Source: Nipponacmea schrenckii (lineage: Eukaryota > Mollusca > Gastropoda > Lottiidae). Taken from it: a DNA stretch of 64,000 bases. The DNA lies in NCBI GenBank assembly GCA_030562195.1, contig CM060199.1, positions 19,364,338 through 19,428,337 on the forward strand. Direction: 5' to 3'. The position numbers and the translations under genes are program-made. Positions 60,713 to 64,000 of this stretch are shown one piece after another; positions within the stretch are counted from its first letter, which is position 1, and each line of letters begins with the position of its first letter. The notes under the pieces are model-generated. The model ran no database searches and was not told the origin of the DNA. It was given only the letters and a program-made list of their open reading frames with translations.

Positions 60713-62302
60713 AGTATTTTATTTCTAATGAGATTCTGAGGCTATTAAGATGTTTGTCAAAAGCCTTACTGAAGGACATTGTTATCTTTTAAGCTACTGT
60801 CATTTTGGTCTTTAAGATAAAATGTTTTCTGCCAAGCAACCTTTTAACAATTAGTGGTTTTATGATAAAAGCCTTTCTATTAGTTGGCTACAATGTTATT
60901 ATTGTGGAGACAAGAAGAAAACATTCTAAGCATATTTTTCCATTGTTTCAATATTATAAAAGATATTGTGGTTCATGACAGTCATCAAAAGACTTAAAGG
61001 CTTAAAGATGCTAAGCTTGATTTAATGATCTGGTAAGCTGATGTAGTGGGTCAGTCTTGATTAATAAACTGTAACATTAAATTTCAGAGATTCCAACTAA
61101 ACAATTTCTTGTTACCCACCTTAGAATGGGTATTTATTCTGATTACTGATAATGCCCATTATGGGTTTGAGGTACCAAAGTTCTATGGAACTGGAAACAA
61201 GAGATGTTTTTTGTTATTTCTGATTAGACTAGAAATTAATTAGATATTCGTATGAAGATGTTGTTAATATGATCAGCTAGAAACATCTTGAATCATAAAT
61301 ATGAATGAAATAGTTGATAAGCTTAACAGTTGATTAGTTATTTTCTTTCAAAAACCTGGCAACCTGTTTTGGCCATCTAGATTCCTAAAAATAGTCAGTA
61401 ACTTAATGATAGATTCCCTTTATATTTTTTGAACTGTTTTTATGACCAAATGATGGTGTAAGTTTTTATAATTTGCCTTTAACATATAAATGTAATACCA
61501 TTAATGGTTGAAATTCGAATATCAATATTCTACAATAGTTTGTTCAATAAGGTAGAAAAAGGTATTCAGTTAAGGAGCAAATAATGATTCTGGGTTTATG
61601 TCATTTTTTCCATTTGAATGTCAGTGTCATGCCCCTTGTCAGCAAGTCTTAATACAAACAAACTAAGTACCGGTACCATTCTGTTCTTGCTATTTGTCTT
61701 TTAAAGTCATTGGAATTGGGATTATGTGTTCCTGCATTTCTAGAAAGCTATATATAGTTTGCTCTATGGAATTTAAGAAACCTAATTTCATTGTCACAAA
61801 TAAACTACACAGTGGGGGAGTCCTATTTTTACCAATCTGCATTTCTTGGTCTGGTGCCAATGTTGTTTAGAACACAATATTTATAACTTATATTATTATG
61901 AAACTTGGTATGAAATAATGAGGTTAATGTAATCATAGACATATGTCAACCTGTTTTCAAATGATGTGCCAACTTGATAGTTTCTCATGAATGCTAGAAC
62001 CTTCCTTTTGTAGTTTGTTGTTCCCTGTGTGGAAACTTTACAATAGATTGTGTATTAGCCAACTGTAGCTTATTGGAATTGTAAATTGTTCAATTAGTTG
62101 ATCTTGAATCATCATGGTGGCACAGTTAGTGTGTGATTCTATGTACCAGTATTAGTATTGTAGCAGGTTGTGGATAAGATTCACTCAGTTTTCAGATGAT
62201 GAAAGGTTTGGTGTTGGAATGTGATTGATTCAGTTAACAATGCTAGAGTTCTACTTGCTCTGTAGTTTGGCTGGAAGGTCTTACAGACTGGAGTTTATAT
62301 GA

Positions 62303-64000
<1,698 letters not shown>

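Overview
This window looks like AT-rich nuclear DNA from an invertebrate, most likely a mollusc. The grounds are two intron-containing animal genes at its ends, long AT-rich non-coding stretches, many private minisatellites, and foldback-type repeats of a kind common in molluscan genomes. No species can be named from the sequence.

Left end (1-2.9 kb, minus strand): the 5' part of a Golgi beta-1,6-N-acetylglucosaminyltransferase gene of the GCNT/GT14 family. I resolve three exons (2909 or 2797 to 1705, 906-677, and 38 to beyond the left edge). They join in frame at GT-AG junctions; the gene runs off the window. One of its introns holds a 100-bp minisatellite.

2.8-8.1 kb: a large foldback structure. 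Arms of 1454 and 1149 bp lie head to head around a 2.7-kb spacer. Each arm carries 300-bp tandem units (three on the left, two on the right) and ends inside in a 99-bp near-palindrome. The left arm abuts the GCNT exon, so the most upstream ATG of that reading frame lies inside the repeat.

8.2-15.9 kb: a 21-bp purine-rich minisatellite (about 1.6 kb) followed by a 90-bp satellite of about 61 monomers (5.5 kb) with local dimer and trimer higher-order repeats.

15.9-55.5 kb: a long tract without a recognisable gene. It holds two dispersed repeat families, one conserved around a small hairpin and one with a tRNA-like portion; a MITE-like hairpin element; minisatellites with periods of about 22, 44, 40, 32, 25, 29 and 36 bp; and a nearly exact 3.16-kb tandem duplication with a 3-bp microhomology at its junctions. 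One weak candidate exon lies at 23.5 kb.

Right end (55.9-64 kb, plus strand): the 5' part of the estrogen-related receptor (ERR, NR3B) gene. A 27-codon first coding exon is followed by a 6.4-kb intron, then an exon encoding the N-terminal domain, with a phospho-sumoylation motif, and the first zinc finger. The second zinc finger and the ligand-binding domain lie beyond the window. The long intron holds a short retrotransposon tail with a 15-bp target-site duplication and a 39-bp minisatellite.

The two genes act in unrelated processes (mucin-type glycan branching and transcriptional control of metabolism), and nothing here suggests they work together.
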